Source: an uncultured SAR116 cluster alpha proteobacterium
GTDB lineage: Bacteria; Pseudomonadota; Alphaproteobacteria; Puniceispirillales; Marisalimonadaceae
Reading direction: 5' to 3'
Assembly (NCBI GenBank): GCA_902528415.1
Contig: CABZSR010000005.1
Span: 1 to 64,000 of the forward strand
DNA: 64,000 nucleotides
Position numbers and translations under genes: made by a program
Notes under the pieces: generated by a model
The model's input: the letters and a program-made list of their open reading frames with translations, nothing else
Told to the model about the DNA's origin: nothing
Database searches by the model: none
In this document: one piece after another, positions 52,021 to 61,329 of the stretch
Layout: every line of letters begins with the position of its first letter
Position numbering within the stretch: position 1 is the stretch's first letter

Positions 52021-54105
52021 TTATTTAGTTACAATCAATGCATCAAGCGCAATAACACTATTCTCACTGACTAAAATTGGGTTCATTTCGACTTGATCAA
52101 TCCGATCAAAATTAGCTGCAATTAAATTAGATAAGTTAACAATCGCAGTTATTAAAGACTTTATATCAACAGAAGGTTGACCCCTAGTACCAAAAAAAAC
52201 ATCTTTACTTTTTAAAGACAAAATCATTTTTTTAGCTTTCTCAGAAGATAGTGGAGCTTCAGCAAAAGAAATATCTTTCATTACCTCTGTATATATTCCA
52301 CCAAGACCAAACATAACTATTGGTCCAAATACTGGGTCAATTTTAGCACCTAAAATGCATTCAATTCCTCCTTTTATCATTGGTGAAATCATGACCCCGT
52401 CAATTATAGCCTTAGGAGCTTTTTCATTAACATTTATATGAATTTTTTTAAAAGCTTCTCTAGCCTGATCAAAATTTTTAATTTCTAAAATTACACCACC
52501 AACTTCTGTTTTATGTTGAATATCTGATGACAAAATCTTCATTACATATTTGGTATCATCATTTTTAAAAAGGGAGGATAAATCATCTAAGTTTTTAATT
52601 TGCAAAGATTTTACAACTGGTAAATTAGCAGCCCTTAAAATTTCACTACAGTCGATTTCGTTTAATTTCTTTTCAGGTATTTTTATGACAAAATCATTTT
52701 TTTTAAAATCTTGTTTAGCCTCATTTAGATTAAATTTTTCTCCAAAAAACATCAATGCAGACATTGCTATAATAGCTCTCGTAGGATCTTCAATACATGG
52801 AAACCCTTCTTTTTCATACATTTTAACGTATTCTTCAGGCGCAACCATACAATTTATAAACAATTTATCTTCGTACCCTTTCATAGCCTGTTTAAGAGAT
52901 GATAAAAGGGGTTTTGATAAAACAGGAGAGCCTGCAACAGATGTCCAAAAACCTATTAATGCATCATAACCACCTTTTGAGAGCATTAAGTCAGTAAACT
53001 TAGGTATCAACGATAAATCATTAAAAAATTGAGCTGTCACATCTACAGGGTTCATCGGTGATGCAAAAGGTACAAGTTGTTTTAATTCATCTTGAGCATC
53101 CTCTGGCATGGGACCAACTATTAGACCTTCATCGGATGCAGCATCTGCCATCAATACACCGCCTCCTCCTGATATAGTTACTATACCTAAATTTTTTCCC
53201 GCAGGAAATATCCTTGGTTTAGCTGCATAAGCTACATCTAACATTTCTTCTGTACTTCTTACTCTATAGGCACCGTGAGCTTTTAACACTTCATCGTAAA
53301 TAAGGTCTTCACCTGCCAAAGAAGCTGTGTGAGAGTTAGCTGCTGCAGCACCAACTTCTGATCTACCTACTTTCATAAAAATTACTGGCTTTTTTTCAGA
53401 TCTTGCAGTGTCTAACGCTTTAGTAAATTGCTCTCCATCTTTTACACTTTCAGCATATGCCATAATTGAATGAACATCTGGATCCTCAGCCATTAATTGG
53501 ATTGTTTCTCCTACTGATAAGTCAACTTCGTTTCCAGTTGTCATCCAATATCTTATTCCTAAACCTCTTTGATGAGCTACCATATATATATGGCTTCCAT
53601 AAGCACCTGATTGGCTGGCAATTGATATTCCGCCTGGCTTTGGAGTAGCCCTGTCTATGGTTGATGTAAATGTTGGATAAAAATTAGTAGCTGAGTTAAA
53701 AAGTCCAAGGCAATTTGGGCCTATTATTCTTAAACCACTATCTTTACTAATTTTTTTAATTTGGTTTTGATAGATTTGTCCTTGACCACCTATTTCGGAA
53801 AACCCAGAAGAAAAAATTAATGCTGTTTTTGCCTTTTTTTCTACAGCCTGTTCAAGAACAGATACAACTATTTGAGAAGGAACTGCGACTAAAATAAAAT
53901 CTAAATCTTCTTTCACATCTAATAAAGAAGAGTAAGCTTTAATACCTTGAACACTGTCTCTGTTTGGGTTAATTGGAAAAATCCCTCCTGAAAACTTTTG
54001 TTCAATCATATGGGCTAATGGGCGTCCTCCAATCCTAGCTTTATTATCTGAAGCTCCAACAATAGCAATTGATTTAGGTGACATAATTTCTTGTAGAGTA
54101 GTCAT
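52021..54105 (-). CDS. ADP-forming acyl-CoA synthetase (acetate-CoA ligase family)
   Basis: A 694-residue fused enzyme. The CoA-binding domain opens with SIAIVGASDNKARIGGRPL (12-30); IIGPNCLGLFN and GGISIASQSGAYGSHI follow; phosphohistidine His259 is in AAANSHTASLAGED; the C-terminal ATP-grasp domain has KTEVGGVILEIKNFDQA and FGLGGIYTEVMKDISFAEAPL. It makes acyl-CoA from acid, ATP and CoA with ADP and phosphate as products. Next to a thiolase pair it may activate a fatty or branched acid. Confidence 0.9.
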   Translation of the reverse strand: MTTLQEIMSPKSIAIVGASDNKARIGGRPLAHMIEQKFSGGIFPINPNRDSVQGIKAYSSLLDVKEDLDFILVAVPSQIVVSVLEQAVEKKAKTALIFSSGFSEIGGQGQIYQNQIKKISKDSGLRIIGPNCLGLFNSATNFYPTFTSTIDRATPKPGGISIASQSGAYGSHIYMVAHQRGLGIRYWMTTGNEVDLSVGETIQLMAEDPDVHSIMAYAESVKDGEQFTKALDTARSEKKPVIFMKVGRSEVGAAAANSHTASLAGEDLIYDEVLKAHGAYRVRSTEEMLDVAYAAKPRIFPAGKNLGIVTISGGGGVLMADAASDEGLIVGPMPEDAQDELKQLVPFASPMNPVDVTAQFFNDLSLIPKFTDLMLSKGGYDALIGFWTSVAGSPVLSKPLLSSLKQAMKGYEDKLFINCMVAPEEYVKMYEKEGFPCIEDPTRAIIAMSALMFFGEKFNLNEAKQDFKKNDFVIKIPEKKLNEIDCSEILRAANLPVVKSLQIKNLDDLSSLFKNDDTKYVMKILSSDIQHKTEVGGVILEIKNFDQAREAFKKIHINVNEKAPKAIIDGVMISPMIKGGIECILGAKIDPVFGPIVMFGLGGIYTEVMKDISFAEAPLSSEKAKKMILSLKSKDVFFGTRGQPSVDIKSLITAIVNLSNLIAANFDRIDQVEMNPILVSENSVIALDALIVTK

Positions 54106-54215
54106 ATTTACCCTTTAATTAATAGACAAGTTTTAAACAGTCTATAATCTACATTAAATAATAAACTTGTTAAATGAAATATTAAATATAATTAGTCAGA
54201 TTGTTCAAAGATACA

Positions 54216-55424
54216 ATGCCTAGAATTGTTTTTTTAAGTTGCTTTATACAGATGTTTTCTATGACTGGATTTGCTGTATGGCCTATCTATTTATTAGACC
54301 TTCAAACCTTATGGAATTTGTCAAATAGTGAAGCTGGTTGGATAAGTGGATCATTCTATATTGGATATGTTATTGCAACTCCATTTTTAGTGAGCATGAC
54401 TGACACTTTTGATGCCAGAAAACTATATTGCTTTTCTTCTCTACTTGGTTGCTTAGGTTTATTATTATTTTCTTTTTTTGCTAACAACTTTATTAATGCT
54501 TCAATCTATTGGGCTCTTGTTGGCGCGGGTCTTGCTGGCACATATATGCCTGGATTACAAATACTTAACTCAAGACTTAACAAGATCTCAAGAGAGAAAT
54601 ATGTTGCTGTTTACACATCTTTTTTTGGATTGGGTGTCGCATTTTCGTTCTCTCTATTTGGTTTCATAAAGAGTTATGAAATTTCTTGGGAAGAAGCCTT
54701 TTTATTTGCCTCATTTATTCTATTTATTTCTGCTTTTCCTTTGTTGTTATTTTCAGGAGAGGAAATTGAAAAACGCGAAAGAAGGTCATATCAAGGTATT
54801 GTAAAAGTAATTATCCCTATTTTTACTACATTTAAAAATAAGAAAGCATTGCCGTTTATACTTGGCTATGGGGGACATACATATGAACTATTTGGGTTTA
54901 GGAGTTGGACATTTCCATGTATATTATTTCTTTCAAATTATTTTAACACCAAAGTCAGCGACGCATTCATTGCAAATTGTATTGGTTTAATGGGCTTTTT
55001 GGGTATTTTCGCATCTATCTATGGTGCTAGGTACTGCATAGGAAAAGACAGAGCAAGAATAGTGAGTAAGATGGGATTAATATGTTTTATTGGTTCAATT
55101 TTAACTGCTATTTCTTTTTGGTTTAGTTTTTGGTTAGCCCTTTTAATGCTTTTTGTTTATAATAGTCTTATAGTACTTGATTCAGGATCATTAACTACTG
55201 GAACAGTAATTAACGGTAAACCAGATGATAGAGGCGTAAGACTAGCTCTTCACTCAATGGTCGGTTTCTATGGAGGAGCGTTGGGAGGTCCTATAATTGG
55301 GTTTATTTTGGATAATTTTGGGGGACAAACAAGTCATTTAGCTTGGTTCTTATCATTTTTATGTTTAGGATTAGGGTCTTTATTTTCTACAATATGTTTT
55401 AAGTATTATTTATCAAAAGTTTAA
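54216..55424 (+). CDS. MFS transporter
   Basis: About 402 residues with 12 hydrophobic helices; SNSEAGWISGSFYIGYVIATPFLVSMTDTFDARKLY covers helices 2-3 and the motif-A-like loop, and a long hydrophilic loop follows helix 6 (EEIEKRERRSY). The group resembles nitrate/nitrite or sugar-phosphate-type carriers, not certain. ATG 54216 is preferred; a TTG 15 bases earlier adds five residues. It is divergent from the ADP-forming synthetase gene and followed by an MDR reductase. Confidence 0.82.
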   Translation: MPRIVFLSCFIQMFSMTGFAVWPIYLLDLQTLWNLSNSEAGWISGSFYIGYVIATPFLVSMTDTFDARKLYCFSSLLGCLGLLLFSFFANNFINASIYWALVGAGLAGTYMPGLQILNSRLNKISREKYVAVYTSFFGLGVAFSFSLFGFIKSYEISWEEAFLFASFILFISAFPLLLFSGEEIEKRERRSYQGIVKVIIPIFTTFKNKKALPFILGYGGHTYELFGFRSWTFPCILFLSNYFNTKVSDAFIANCIGLMGFLGIFASIYGARYCIGKDRARIVSKMGLICFIGSILTAISFWFSFWLALLMLFVYNSLIVLDSGSLTTGTVINGKPDDRGVRLALHSMVGFYGGALGGPIIGFILDNFGGQTSHLAWFLSFLCLGLGSLFSTICFKYYLSKV

Positions 55425-55484
55425 ATAAAAATAGATGTCACAATATATCAATAAGGAAAATGTTTAACAAACGGAGAAAATTAG

Positions 55485-56510
55485 ATGAACACCAAAATTA
55501 TACTTAACGAAAGACCACATGGTGAACCAACTCTTGACAACTTTAAAACTGTGAAAGAAGAAATTAGATCTCCAAAAGAGGGTGAGGTTTTGCTCAAAAC
55601 TATTTACATGTCCTTAGATCCGTATATGCGAGGTAGAATGAACGATGCTAAAAGCTATGCTAAACCTGTTGCGATTGGTGAAGAAATGGAAGCAGGCGCA
55701 TTAAGTCAAGTCATAGAAAGTAATTCAAAAAACTTTAAAGTTGGAGATTTTGTAGAAGGTCGAACCGGTTGGCAAGATAATCCTACTGTTGATGAAAAAA
55801 AATTAAGAATAATTGATCCAAATATGGCTCCACTTTCAACCTCTATTGGTGTATTGGGAATGCCTGGAACAACAGCATATGTTGGTATGCACAACTTTGC
55901 AAAACCTCAAAAAGGTGAAACTCTGGTTGTTTCTGCAGCTTCAGGTGCAGTTGGAGCTACTGTTGGACAGATTGGGAAAATATATGGATGTAAGGTAGTT
56001 GGTGTTGCAGGTACCAATGAAAAATGTGAATTTACAAAATCAGAATTAGGTTTTGATGAATGCATTAATTACAAAGACGACAATTTTAAAGACCAACTTA
56101 AGTCCGCTTGTCCCGATGGTGTGGATATTTACTGGGAAAATGTTGGAGGTATAACATTTGATACTGTAATGCCTCTTCTTAACGATTATGCAAGAATACC
56201 TGTCTGTGGCTTAATTTCTTTATATAATGCTACAAGTATGCCTGGTGGTGAAAAAGATCGTTTACCACTATTATTTAGACAAGTTTTAACAAAAAGGATG
56301 ATGATCAAGGGCTTCATAGTGTTTAACCATTATGATCAAAGAGAAGAATCGATTATAGCTTTGTCTAATTGGATTAAAGAGGGTAAAATTAAATATAAGG
56401 AAGATTTTGTGGATGGACTAGAAAATGCTCCTAATGCTTTTATTGGTTTATTAAACGGAAAGAATTTTGGTAAACTAGTTGTTAGAGTAAATCATGACCC
56501 AACAATCTAA
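55485..56510 (+). CDS. NADP-dependent alkenal/one reductase-like MDR protein (CurA/PTGR family)
   Basis: A 341-residue medium-chain reductase. LKTIYMSLDPYMRGRMND (37-54) and VVSAASGAVGATVGQIGKIYGC (about 148-169) mark the PTGR/CurA group; YWENVGGITFDTVMPLLNDYARIPVCGLIS follows. It reduces alpha,beta-unsaturated ketones or 2-alkenals with NADPH. No zinc ligand set seen. Followed by a perfect bidirectional hairpin at 56522. Confidence 0.88.
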   Translation: MNTKIILNERPHGEPTLDNFKTVKEEIRSPKEGEVLLKTIYMSLDPYMRGRMNDAKSYAKPVAIGEEMEAGALSQVIESNSKNFKVGDFVEGRTGWQDNPTVDEKKLRIIDPNMAPLSTSIGVLGMPGTTAYVGMHNFAKPQKGETLVVSAASGAVGATVGQIGKIYGCKVVGVAGTNEKCEFTKSELGFDECINYKDDNFKDQLKSACPDGVDIYWENVGGITFDTVMPLLNDYARIPVCGLISLYNATSMPGGEKDRLPLLFRQVLTKRMMIKGFIVFNHYDQREESIIALSNWIKEGKIKYKEDFVDGLENAPNAFIGLLNGKNFGKLVVRVNHDPTI

Positions 56511-56521
56511 TCGGTTGCCTC

Positions 56522-56555
56522 TTGATAGCCTTAATTAAGGCTATCAAAATTTTTT
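56522..56555. terminator. Bidirectional rho-independent terminator between the MDR and FadJ-like genes
   Basis: A perfect 26-base palindrome, TTGATAGCCTTAA (56522-56534) paired with TTAAGGCTATCAA (56535-56547), is followed by a run of T on the plus strand (AATTTTTT, to 56555). It lies 12 bases after the MDR stop. The last codons of the FadJ-like gene (FDSLN, stop at 56531) form its other half. Confidence 0.85.
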
Positions 56556-58627
56556 CCATTATTAACTAAATCTTGAAGTAATTGAGGTGGAGACCAAAAT
56601 CTTTTATCTTCTTGATAAAATTTTTCAATATTTGCTAATATTTTATCTAAACCAATCATATCAGCATATTTCATTGGTCCTCCTCTCCACCTAGGAAAAC
56701 CATAGCCATTAGTATAAACAACATCTATGTCAGAAGGCCTGATAGCAATTTTTTCTTCTAAAATTTTGGTTCCTTCATAGACCATTGCAGCAATATATCT
56801 ATCTAATATTTCTTGATCAGAAAAATTTTTAGGAGTTATTCCAACTCTTTTTCTTTCTTCATTACATATAATTTCTATCTCTGGGTTTTGTGTAAGAAAC
56901 TCTACACCCTCTCCATAAAGATAATAACCTTTTGAAGTTTTTTGTCCAAACCAGCCCCTCTCACATACTCTATCGGCAATTTCTACATATCTATCATCTT
57001 TGTGACGGAATGGCGCTTTTCTTTTTCTAGTTGCCCAGCCTATATCGCCTCCGGCAAGATCTATAACTTGAAAAACACCCATTGCACAGCCAAATTTTCT
57101 CAACACTTTGTCAATATGGAATGGACTTGCCCCGTCCTCTACCATGTGATAAGTCCCTACGAGATATTTTGAAAGGATTCTATTACCGATAAATCCATCA
57201 CAAACTCCAGAACGCACCGGAACTTTTCTCATTTTTTTGGCTAACATAAACGAGGTTGATACTGTATTCTCTGAAGTATTATCTGCCACAACAATTTCTA
57301 ACAATTTCATTATATTAGCAGGTGAAAAAAAATGAAGACCTATCACCCTATCTGGATTATCAACTACTGTCGCAATTTCATTTACATCCAAATAACTTGT
57401 ATTTGAGGCTAGAATACATTTTTGATTGCATATTTTATTTAGTTTAATAAAGACTTCTTTTTTGACATCCATATTTTCAAAAACAGCCTCTATAATTAAA
57501 TCTCTATCATTTAAAACGTTCATATCAGTGTCTGATTTAAATAAATTAATTATTTGGCTTTTTTGATCTGTCGTCATTCTACCCAAATTTACATTTCTGT
57601 CATATGTTGAGTTAATTTTATCAAAAGCCTTTTTAATTGCTTCTTGATTTTGCTCAATCATAATCACATCAAATCCTGCATTCATAGCAGCCATTGAAAT
57701 TCCTGTACCCATAGTTCCACCACCAATGACACCAATTTTTTTTAGTTCCGAGGGTTTGCCATTTTTTAATTCAGGTATTTTTGTTATTGCTCGTTCAGCA
57801 AAGAACGAATGTATCAGGCCCTGTCTCTGAGGGCTTTCTATACATTCTTTAAAAAGTTTTCTTTCATTTAGTATAGCAGCTGGAAAATCTAAATTTAAGC
57901 CTTCTTCAACAGACTTAATAATATTATGTGGAGAAAATAAATTTTTATATTTTTTTAAAGCGTTAGCTTTTGCATTTGTAATTATTTCTTTTATCTCTTC
58001 TAGATTATTGACTTTACTTGTGATTTTTGAAGTTGGCCTTACTTCAAAACTTTCACTAATTAATTTTTGCGCATAGGATACTCCGTTTTCTACAGTTTTA
58101 TCATTAGGAGCAATTTCGTCAATAATACCATTTGCAAACGCCTCTTCAGCAGGAACATGTTTGCCTGTAAGCATCATATCTAAGGCCATTGAAACACCGC
58201 ACAATCTAGGTAGTCTTTGAGTCCCACCTGCGCCAGGTAAAATACCAAGTAAAACTTCTGGTAATCCAACTTTAGTTTTTGGAGCAGCTATCCTGTAATG
58301 AGCTGACATTGCCACCTCTAGACCTCCTCCTAGAGGAGTACCATGAAGGGATGCAACAACTATTTTGTCTAAATTCTCTATCTTATCACAAATTTCACTT
58401 AAATTTGGTGCATCAATATCTTTACCAAATTCTCTAATATCAGCTCCTGCGAGAAACGTTCTTTCAGGAGCTGTTATCACAACTGCTTTTATAATTTTTT
58501 CTACTGAAAGTTTGTTTATTGTCTCAAGAAGTTCAATTCTTACCGCAGCACTAATAGCATTAACTGGAGGATTATAAATCTCAATAACGGCTATATCATT
58601 TAAAATATTATGTTTAACTACTGTCAT
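56531..58627 (-). CDS. Bifunctional enoyl-CoA hydratase/3-hydroxyacyl-CoA dehydrogenase (FadJ-like)
   Basis: A 698-residue fatty acid beta-oxidation enzyme. The crotonase domain (1-190) has Glu104 (GGGLEVAMSAH) and Glu124 (GLPEVLLGILPG), the two catalytic glutamates. The NAD domain starts at GGGTMGTG near 300 and carries VIGLHFFSPANIMKLLEIV near 430; the C-terminal domain contains GFIGNRILSKYLVG and FPRWRGGPMKYADMIG. It turns enoyl-CoA into 3-oxoacyl-CoA. No partner thiolase (FadI) is adjacent. Ends within the hairpin at 56522. The nitronate monooxygenase gene lies ten bases upstream. Confidence 0.92.
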   Translation of the reverse strand: MTVVKHNILNDIAVIEIYNPPVNAISAAVRIELLETINKLSVEKIIKAVVITAPERTFLAGADIREFGKDIDAPNLSEICDKIENLDKIVVASLHGTPLGGGLEVAMSAHYRIAAPKTKVGLPEVLLGILPGAGGTQRLPRLCGVSMALDMMLTGKHVPAEEAFANGIIDEIAPNDKTVENGVSYAQKLISESFEVRPTSKITSKVNNLEEIKEIITNAKANALKKYKNLFSPHNIIKSVEEGLNLDFPAAILNERKLFKECIESPQRQGLIHSFFAERAITKIPELKNGKPSELKKIGVIGGGTMGTGISMAAMNAGFDVIMIEQNQEAIKKAFDKINSTYDRNVNLGRMTTDQKSQIINLFKSDTDMNVLNDRDLIIEAVFENMDVKKEVFIKLNKICNQKCILASNTSYLDVNEIATVVDNPDRVIGLHFFSPANIMKLLEIVVADNTSENTVSTSFMLAKKMRKVPVRSGVCDGFIGNRILSKYLVGTYHMVEDGASPFHIDKVLRKFGCAMGVFQVIDLAGGDIGWATRKRKAPFRHKDDRYVEIADRVCERGWFGQKTSKGYYLYGEGVEFLTQNPEIEIICNEERKRVGITPKNFSDQEILDRYIAAMVYEGTKILEEKIAIRPSDIDVVYTNGYGFPRWRGGPMKYADMIGLDKILANIEKFYQEDKRFWSPPQLLQDLVNNGKNFDSLN

Positions 58628-58637
58628 TCTAACCTCT

Positions 58638-59642
58638 CTATATTAATGTTTTTTTTGCTTCTATATATTCATTATTAATTCTTTCAACTAATTTACTTGC
58701 TGGTAAAATACTTTTAACCACAGAAATACCTTGGCCAGAACCCCAAATTTCTTTCCAACTTTTTGGTTTTGATGTACCTGAGCTAAAATTCATCTTACTT
58801 GAATCACTCTCTTCCAAGTTGTCAGGATCAAGTCCTTGTGCCTCAATAGAGCCCTTTAAGTAATTACCATGAACTCCTGTAAATAGATTTGTATAAACAA
58901 TATCATCAGCGTTTGATTGAGTGATCATTTCTTTATACCTTTGATCCGCATTAGCCTCATTAGTAGCTATGAAGGCAGAACCTATGTAGGCAAGATCAGC
59001 CCCCATAGCTTGTGCTGCTAGAACAGCTCCACCATTTGCTATTGAACCAGATAATAAAAGAGGACCATCAAACCATTCCCGAATTTCTTGAATTAGTGCA
59101 AAAGGTGATAAAGTTCCGGCATGACCACCTGCACCGGCAGCTACAGCAACCAAACCGTCGGCCCCTTTATCAATTGCTTTTTTTGCAAAAAAATTATTAA
59201 TAATATCATGTAAAACTATACCATTAGCTTCATGTGCAACTTTATTCACTTCTGGTCTAGCTCCTAAAGATGTTATCCATACAGGAGCTTTCCATTTTGC
59301 ACAAATATCAATATCTTTTTCTAATCTTATGTTAGACTTATGTACGATATGATTTACTGCATATGGCGCTGCTGGATTATCTGGATTTTTTTGGTTATGC
59401 CTGTCTAATTCATCATTTATTTTCTTCAACCAAATCTCTAACATATTTGGTTCTCCTTCTCCTTCTCTAGCATTCAAACAAGGGAATGAGCCAATTACAC
59501 CCGCTTTACATTGCGCAATAACAAGATCAGGATTTGAAATGATAAAAAGTGGGGAACCTATTACTGGTATTTTAAGTTTATCTAATGGAGGAAGAAGTGA
59601 CAAATTTGTCTCCTGTGTTTTATTCAAAAATAGAATAATCAT
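58638..59642 (-). CDS. Nitronate monooxygenase family flavoprotein
   Basis: A 334-residue TIM-barrel FMN protein: PVIGSPLFIISNPDLVIAQCKAGVIGSFP (26-54), His174 (AGGHAGTLSPF), and LLLSGSIANGGAVLAAQAMGADLAYIGSAFI are the family core. Members oxidise nitronates or, in the enoyl-reductase branch, 2-enoyl-acyl chains. The residues before about 15 are weak, so a later start is possible. Same strand and ten bases from the FadJ-like gene, which hints at a shared role in lipid breakdown. Confidence 0.87.
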   Translation of the reverse strand: MIILFLNKTQETNLSLLPPLDKLKIPVIGSPLFIISNPDLVIAQCKAGVIGSFPCLNAREGEGEPNMLEIWLKKINDELDRHNQKNPDNPAAPYAVNHIVHKSNIRLEKDIDICAKWKAPVWITSLGARPEVNKVAHEANGIVLHDIINNFFAKKAIDKGADGLVAVAAGAGGHAGTLSPFALIQEIREWFDGPLLLSGSIANGGAVLAAQAMGADLAYIGSAFIATNEANADQRYKEMITQSNADDIVYTNLFTGVHGNYLKGSIEAQGLDPDNLEESDSSKMNFSSGTSKPKSWKEIWGSGQGISVVKSILPASKLVERINNEYIEAKKTLI

Positions 59643-59738
59643 TTAACACGCTAATAATAAATTCTTCAATTATTTTAATTACATATACTTATTTTTTTTA
59701 TATGATTAGATAATTATTATTAAATGGGAGAGATAAAA

Positions 59739-60539
59739 ATGTTTTTGAATGACACTGATTTAAAAAAATTTGATGAAGATGGTTATTTGTTTTTTCCAGA
59801 AATGTTTAGCAAAGATGAAGCTTCACTTTTAAAAGAGGAAGCAGAAAAAGTTTATTCCCAAGATAGAAAAGAAGTTTGGAAAGAAAGTTCTGGGGTTGCA
59901 CGTACAGCATTTGCTGCTCATAAATATAATGAAGCTTTTAGAAGATTAGGAGCACACCCAAGATTAATTGACCCTGTTTCTCAAGTATTGCAAGGAGATA
60001 TTTATATGCATCAGTTTAAGTTAAATGCAAAAGCTGCATTTGACGGAGCTGTATGGCAATGGCACCAAGATTATGGCACCTGGAAAAGAGATGATGGTAT
60101 GCCAGAGCCAAGAGCAATGAATATAGCAGTTTTTTTAGATGATGTAACAGCCGCAAATGGTCCGTTGTTATTTATTCCTGGAAGTCATAAGTCTGGCGTT
60201 ATAGACGCAGATCACGACCTCCAGACAACCAGTTACCCATTATGGACTTTAGATAATAAAAAAGTTCTTGAGTTAGCTGAAAGAGGCGGCTGTGTTGCGC
60301 CGACAGGACCTGCAGGAAGCATGCTTATGTTTTCTTCACTTTTAGTGCATGCAAGTCCACCAAATATTTCTCCATTTGGAAGAAGTATTGTCTACCTCTC
60401 ATTATGCCATGTTGACAACCATATACAAAAATTTAAGCGTGACGAATGGATAGCTCACAGAGACTTTGCACCTATTTCTAAACTTAGTGACAATTGTTTA
60501 AACGAATTAATAAGCGAAAACGTTAGTGCCGCTGAGTAA
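59739..60539 (+). CDS. Phytanoyl-CoA dioxygenase (PhyH) family oxygenase, third copy
   Basis: A 266-residue Fe(II)/2-oxoglutarate dioxygenase. The triad is His109 and Asp111 (WQWHQDYGTWKRDDGM) and His204 (LLVHASPPNISPFGR), with Arg215 for 2-oxoglutarate. GPLLFIPGSHKSG is standard, and the WHQDY.TW..DDGMP string resembles ectoine hydroxylase (EctD)-like members, although this protein is shorter and no ect genes are near. The start at ATG 59739 fits GGAG eight bases upstream; an ATG at 59724 would lie before the ribosome site. Confidence 0.88.
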   Translation: MFLNDTDLKKFDEDGYLFFPEMFSKDEASLLKEEAEKVYSQDRKEVWKESSGVARTAFAAHKYNEAFRRLGAHPRLIDPVSQVLQGDIYMHQFKLNAKAAFDGAVWQWHQDYGTWKRDDGMPEPRAMNIAVFLDDVTAANGPLLFIPGSHKSGVIDADHDLQTTSYPLWTLDNKKVLELAERGGCVAPTGPAGSMLMFSSLLVHASPPNISPFGRSIVYLSLCHVDNHIQKFKRDEWIAHRDFAPISKLSDNCLNELISENVSAAE

Positions 60540-60572
60540 ACATTAATACTTTCTATCAAGGAATATTTAATT

Positions 60573-61319
60573 TTGTTAACAATAAACTCAGTTGCAAATT
60601 TTAGAGATGTAGCTATTGGCTCCAAAATGAAGACAAATTTATTATTTAGATGTGCTAAGTTAAGCACTCTAAATCAAGAAGATATTATTAATTTAGAAAC
60701 GCTAAATCCATGCGCTATTATTGATTTTAGAGATCATAAGGAAATAAACAAAGCTCCAGATAATCTATCAAATACATTACAAAGTAAGTATATAAGTCTT
60801 CCAATATCAGCTAGCACTCTAGGTAGAATGGTTACACAAAAAAAGATAGACGGTGATAATGTAAGAACCTATGAAAAAGTTATGGAAGAGAGTTACAAAT
60901 TATATATAAATAATCACAAACATGTATGGAAAGAATTTATTAAGATTTTACTAAATTCTGATAACAACCCAGTAATTTTTCACTGCTCTGCTGGAAAAGA
61001 TAGGACTGGTATAGCAAGTTTTATTATTCAAAGAATATTAAACAGTTCTATGGAACTGATTTATAAAAACTATTTATTATCAAATAAATTATTGACTACG
61101 AAAGCTGCCACAGCTGAACAAACAACTACTTCTAGTAGTGATAATCTTCAGGTAACAAAAACTATGTTAAGTGCTCTTGGAAAAGTAAAAAAAACATACT
61201 TATTATCAGCAATAAATGAAATTGAAAGTAAATATCAAACTTTAGAGAATTATATTATAAAAGAACTTCATTTTGATAGAAATGATATTGCTAAATTAAA
61301 AAAACAATATTCCAATTGA
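60573..61319 (+). CDS. Tyrosine-protein phosphatase-like protein
   Basis: A 248-residue phosphatase. The signature HCSAGKDRTG (137-146, nucleophile Cys138 and Arg144) is intact, with the general-acid region near DFRDHKEI (51-58). The group (Tyr/Ser protein phosphatases, LipA/MptpB-like) also includes phosphoinositide and sugar phosphatases. Start is TTG at 60573, AAGGA ten bases upstream. It lies between a PhyH dioxygenase and an NAD(P) oxidoreductase on one strand, an unusual place for a protein phosphatase, so a small-molecule substrate is possible. Confidence 0.82.
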   Translation: MLTINSVANFRDVAIGSKMKTNLLFRCAKLSTLNQEDIINLETLNPCAIIDFRDHKEINKAPDNLSNTLQSKYISLPISASTLGRMVTQKKIDGDNVRTYEKVMEESYKLYINNHKHVWKEFIKILLNSDNNPVIFHCSAGKDRTGIASFIIQRILNSSMELIYKNYLLSNKLLTTKAATAEQTTTSSSDNLQVTKTMLSALGKVKKTYLLSAINEIESKYQTLENYIIKELHFDRNDIAKLKKQYSN

Positions 61320-61329
61320 TAGGCAGAAG

